Shown here piece after piece: positions 60,801 through 64,000 of a stretch of DNA of 64,000 bases. The stretch's first letter is position 1, and each line of letters starts with the position of its first letter. A model generated the notes under the pieces. That model worked only from the letters and a program-made list of their open reading frames with translations. It did no database searches and had not been told where the DNA came from. The position numbers were made by a program, and so were the translations under genes. This DNA comes from Viola odorata (lineage: Eukaryota; Streptophyta; Magnoliopsida; Malpighiales; Violaceae). Location of the stretch: contig OY829542.1 of the NCBI GenBank assembly GCA_963691705.1, forward strand, positions 2,053,688 to 2,117,687, in the 5' to 3' direction.

Positions 60801-63800
60801 CACAAGCTTAGGCCTTTAATGCCAAAGTTCAAGCCCATTTATATAGTTGCCTCTTGGATTCTTTTCGACCATGAAAAATGTTTACTCTGTGGTTAAAAAA
60901 TGGGGTTTATTTTTTTTTTTTTTTATTTTCAGAAAATAAAAACTGTAGATTAATTAAGATGGTGTAATAGATATATTGACAACATAAGGTAGTGATATTA
61001 TAGATTATAAATTAATGATAACAAAAGGAAGCTGTGACCCATTTTTGTAAGGTTTTGAATTGCTTCTATTCTTTGCATTTTGGGCTTCTAATTCTAAAAA
61101 CTTGATGATCTTTCAAACCCATCCACAAACTTAGGCCTTTAATGCCAAAGTTCAAGCCCATTTATATAGTTGGCTGTAGTATACTCTAGTGTTGCCTCTT
61201 GGATTTTTTTCGGCCATAAAAAATGTTTACTCCGTGGAAAAAAAATGGGGTTTGTTTTTTTTAATTTTATATTTTCAGAAACTAAAAATTGTAGATTAAT
61301 TAAGATGGTGTAATATAAGTATTGACAACATAAGGTAGTGATACTATAAATTATAAATTAATGATAACAAAAGGAAGTTGTGGCCCATTTTTGTAAGGTT
61401 TTGAATTGCTTCTGTTTTTTGCATTTTGGACTTCCAATTCTAAAAACCTGATGGTTTTTCAAGCTCATCCACAAGCTTAGGCCCTTAATGCCAAAGTTCA
61501 AACCCATTTATATAGTTGGCTGTAGTGGACTTTAGTGTTGCCTCTTGGATTTTTTTCGGCCATGAAAAATGTTTACTCCGTGGTAAAAAAATGGTGTTTG
61601 TTTTTTTTAATTTTATATTTTCAGAAAATAAAAACTGTAGATCAATTAAGATGGTGTAATAGAAGTATTGACAACATAAGGTAGTGATACTATAGATTAT
61701 GAATTAATGATAACAAAAGGAAGTTGTGGCCCATTTTTGTAAGGTTTTGAATTGCTTCTGTTCTTTGCATTTTGGGCTTCAAATTCTAAAAACTTGATGG
61801 TCTTTCAATCCCATCCACAAGCTTAGGCCCTTAATGCCAAAGTATAATCCTATTTATATAATTGGTTGTAGTAGACTGTAGTGTTTCCTCTTGCATTCTT
61901 TTCGGCCATGAAAAATATTTACTCTATGGTAAAAAAATGGTGTTTGTTTTTTTTAATTTTATATTTTCAGAAAATAAAAACTGTAGATTAAATAAGATGG
62001 TGTAATAGAAGTATTGACAACATAGGGTAGTGATACTATACATTATAAATTAATGATAACAAAAGGAAGTTGTGACCCATTTTTGTAAGCTTTTGAATTG
62101 CTTCTGTTCTTTGCATTTTGGGTTTCCAATTCTAAAAACTTGATGGTCTTTCAAGCCCATCCACAAGCTTAGGCTCTTAATGCCAAAGTTCAAGCCCATT
62201 TATATAGTTGGCTGTAGTAGACTGTAGTGTTACCTCTTGGATTATTTTCGGCCATGAAAAATGTTTACTCCGTGGTAAAAAAATAGGGTTTGTTTTTTGT
62301 AATTTTATATTTTCAGAAAATAAAAACTGTAGATTAATTATGATGGTGTAATAGAAGTATTGACAACATAAGGTAGAGATACTATAGATTATGAATTAAT
62401 GATAACGAAAGGAAGTTGTGGCCCATTTTTGTAAGGTTTTGAATTGCTTCTGTTCTTTGCATTATGGGCTTCAATTCTAAAAACTTGATGGTCTTTCAAG
62501 CCCATCCACAAGCTTAGGCCCTTCATGCCAAAGTTCAAGCCTATTTATATAGTTGGCTATAGTAGACTGTAGTGGTTGCCTCTTGGATTCTTTTCGGCCA
62601 TGAATTTTTTTTACTCCGTGGTAAAACAATGGGGTTTATTTTTTTTTTAAATTTATATTTTCAGAAAATAAAAACTGTAGATTAATTAAGATGGTGTCAT
62701 AGAAGTATTGACAACATAAGGTAATGATACTATAGATTATAAATTAAAGATAAAAAAAGGAAGTTGTGGCTCATTTTTGTAAGGCTTTTAATTGCTCATG
62801 TTCTTTGCGTTTTGGGCTTCGAATTCTAAAAACTTGATGGTCTTTCAAGCCCATCCACAAGCTTAGGCCCTTAATGCCAAAGTTCAAGCCCATTTATATA
62901 GTTGGCTCTAGTAGACTGTAGTGTTGCCTCTTGGATTATTTTCGGCCATGAAAAATGTTTACTCCGTGGTAAAAAAATAGGGTTTGTTTTTTTTAATTTT
63001 ATATTTTCAGAAAATAAAAACTATAGATTAATTAAATGGTGTAATAGAAGTATTGACAACATAAGGTAGTGATACTATAGATTATAAATTAATGATAACA
63101 AAAGGAAGTTGTGGCTCATTTTTGTAAGGTTTTTAATTGCTCATGTTCTTTGCGTTTTGGGCTTCCAACTCTAAAAACTTGATGGTCTTTCAAGCCCATC
63201 CACAAGCTTAGGCCTTTAATGCCAAAGTTCAAGCCCATTTATATAGTTGCCTCTTGGATTCTTTTCGGCCATGAAAAATGTTTACTCTGTGGTAAAAAAA
63301 TGGGGTTTGTTTTTTTTAATTTTATATTTTCAGAAAATAAAAACTGTAGATTAATTAAGATGGTGTAATAGAAGTATTGACAACATAAGGTAGTGATATT
63401 ATAGATTATAAATTAATGATAACAAAAGGAAGTTGTGACCCATTTTTGGAAGGTTTTGAATTGCTTCTGTTCTTTGCATTTTGGGCTTCTAATTCTAAAA
63501 ACTTGATGATCTTTCAAACCCATCCACAAACTTAGGCCTTTAATGCCAAAGTTAAAGCCCATTTATATAGTTGGCTGTAGTAGACTCTAGTGTTGCCTCT
63601 TGGATTTTTTTCGGCCATGAAAAATGTTTACTCCGTGGTAAAAAAATGGGGTTTGTTTTTTTTCATTTTATATTTTCAGAAAATAAAAACTGTAGATTAA
63701 TTAAGATGGTGTAATATAAGTATTGACAACATACGGTAGTGATACAATAGATTATAAATTAATGATAACAAAAGGAAGTTGTGGCCAATTTTTGTAATGT

Positions 63801-64000
63801 TTTGAATTGCTTCTGTTCTTTGCATTTTGGGCTTCCAATTCTAAAAACTTGATGGTCTTTCAAGCCCATCCACAAGCTTAGGCCCTTAATGCCAAAGTTC
63901 AAGCCCATTTATATAGTTGGTTGTAGTAGACTGTAGTGTTGCCTCTTTGATTATTTTCGGCCATGAAAAATGTATACTCAGTGGTAAAAAAATGGGGGTT
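54871..64000 (+). repeat. Satellite array, ~346-bp monomer, at least 26 full copies, runs off the window
   Basis: The marker GGAAGTTGTG (or GAAGTTGTG after ACAAAA) recurs at 54875, 55222, 55546, 55892, 56236, 56582, 56928, 57272, 57618, 57964, 58288, 58633, 58977, 59323, 59669, 60013, 60359, 60704, 61027, 61373, 61719, 62065, 62411, 62759, 63104, 63428 and 63774. Spacings are 343-348 bases for most copies and 323-324 for four. The short copies lack one 22-base piece between ATAGTT and GCCTC. All copies are head to tail. The monomer is AT-rich, with conserved words TTTGGGCTTCCAATTC, CAAGCCCATCCACAAGCTTA, CCATTTATATAGTTGG, CGGCCATGAAAAATG and ATAGATTATAAATTAATGAT. No copy encodes a credible protein. 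The left edge is near 54870, 1.3 kb from the AGP start codon; the right edge is beyond the window. Pericentromeric, subtelomeric or interstitial location cannot be decided from sequence alone. Confidence 0.98.
55222..60703 (+). repeat. Higher-order repeat: two 2.74-kb octamers with internal 1036-bp trimers
   Basis: Monomer variants repeat in a fixed order. The 324-bp variant occurs at 55222, 57964 and 60704, giving periods of 2742 and 2740 bases (eight monomers). Within each octamer a three-monomer block repeats at exactly 1036 bases (55892 to 56928 to 57964; 58633 to 59669 to 60704 or so). The block is marked by: first monomer GGCTTCGAATTC and GTATACTCCGTGG; second GAGCTTCC, CTTATCGGCC and ACAAAATACGG; third GGCTCTTAAT and TTTTCCGCC. 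Corresponding copies are nearly identical, whereas neighbouring monomers differ at many sites. This indicates recent segmental amplification inside an older array. Confidence 0.9.

Noticed and set aside
55075..63980. Repeated ~27-codon frame starting at GCCATGAAAAATG in satellite monomers
   Set aside because: The frame crosses poly-A and poly-T runs of variable length, so it shifts between copies; no sign of coding constraint.
54871..64000. Regular repeats resembling a CRISPR array or a tandem gene family
   Set aside because: Repeats are about 346 bases with no unique spacers, the DNA is plant nuclear, and no copy has a sizeable open frame.
1..64000. tRNA, rRNA or snoRNA genes
   Set aside because: I looked for tRNA T-loop words (GGTTCGANTCC) and found none with a matching acceptor and anticodon arm; a covariance-model scan would be needed to exclude small RNAs.

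Overview
The window is nuclear DNA of a flowering plant. The evidence is GT-AG introns with T-rich acceptors, AT-rich spacers, plant-only families (GH3, FRIGIDA-like, GASA, arabinogalactan protein, U-box/ARM), a Copia LTR retrotransposon, Stowaway-type MITEs and a long tandem satellite. The proteins most resemble eudicot homologues; genus cannot be read from the sequence. Exon coordinates below come from joining reading frames at GT/AG sites by hand; all names rest on family knowledge without a database search.

Layout. 1-2678 (+): 3' part of a GH3.1-type acyl amido synthetase, cut by the window edge. 6501-9209 (-): a complete, non-autonomous Copia/Tork-like retrotransposon with two 639-bp LTRs that I read as identical and a 5-bp target duplication ATATG. 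10374-10881 (+): an orphan 3' fragment of an APD-type RING gene with a damaged zinc ligand. 13011-15658 (+): NRAMP3/4-type metal transporter. 18239-20276 (+): FRIGIDA-like 3 protein. 21219-25102 (+): membrane-anchored pepsin-type aspartic protease in 12 exons. 28621-31781 (+): PUB4-type U-box/ARM E3 ligase, with a MITE just upstream. 33092-36408 (+): plant nuclear-type protein of unknown function. 37217-38323 (+): small protein of unknown function. 38895-39428 (-): GASA/snakin peptide gene whose two exons are out of frame by one base at an A9 run. 41850-45877 (-): LRR-WD40 protein in nine exons. 47052-47729: TIR element with GC-rich cargo. 49673-51613: two more MITEs. 52197-53590 (-): lysine-rich, GPI-anchored arabinogalactan protein (AGP18-type). 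54871-64000: satellite array of about 346-bp monomers running off the window.

The genes form no operon or evident pathway; each is an independent locus with its own spacer. The most unusual parts are the satellite array, which has a nested higher-order structure (a 1036-bp trimer inside a 2.74-kb octamer), the very young deletion-derivative retrotransposon, the GC-rich TIR element, and the two damaged genes (RING fragment, GASA frameshift). I found no clearly unprecedented biochemical system.
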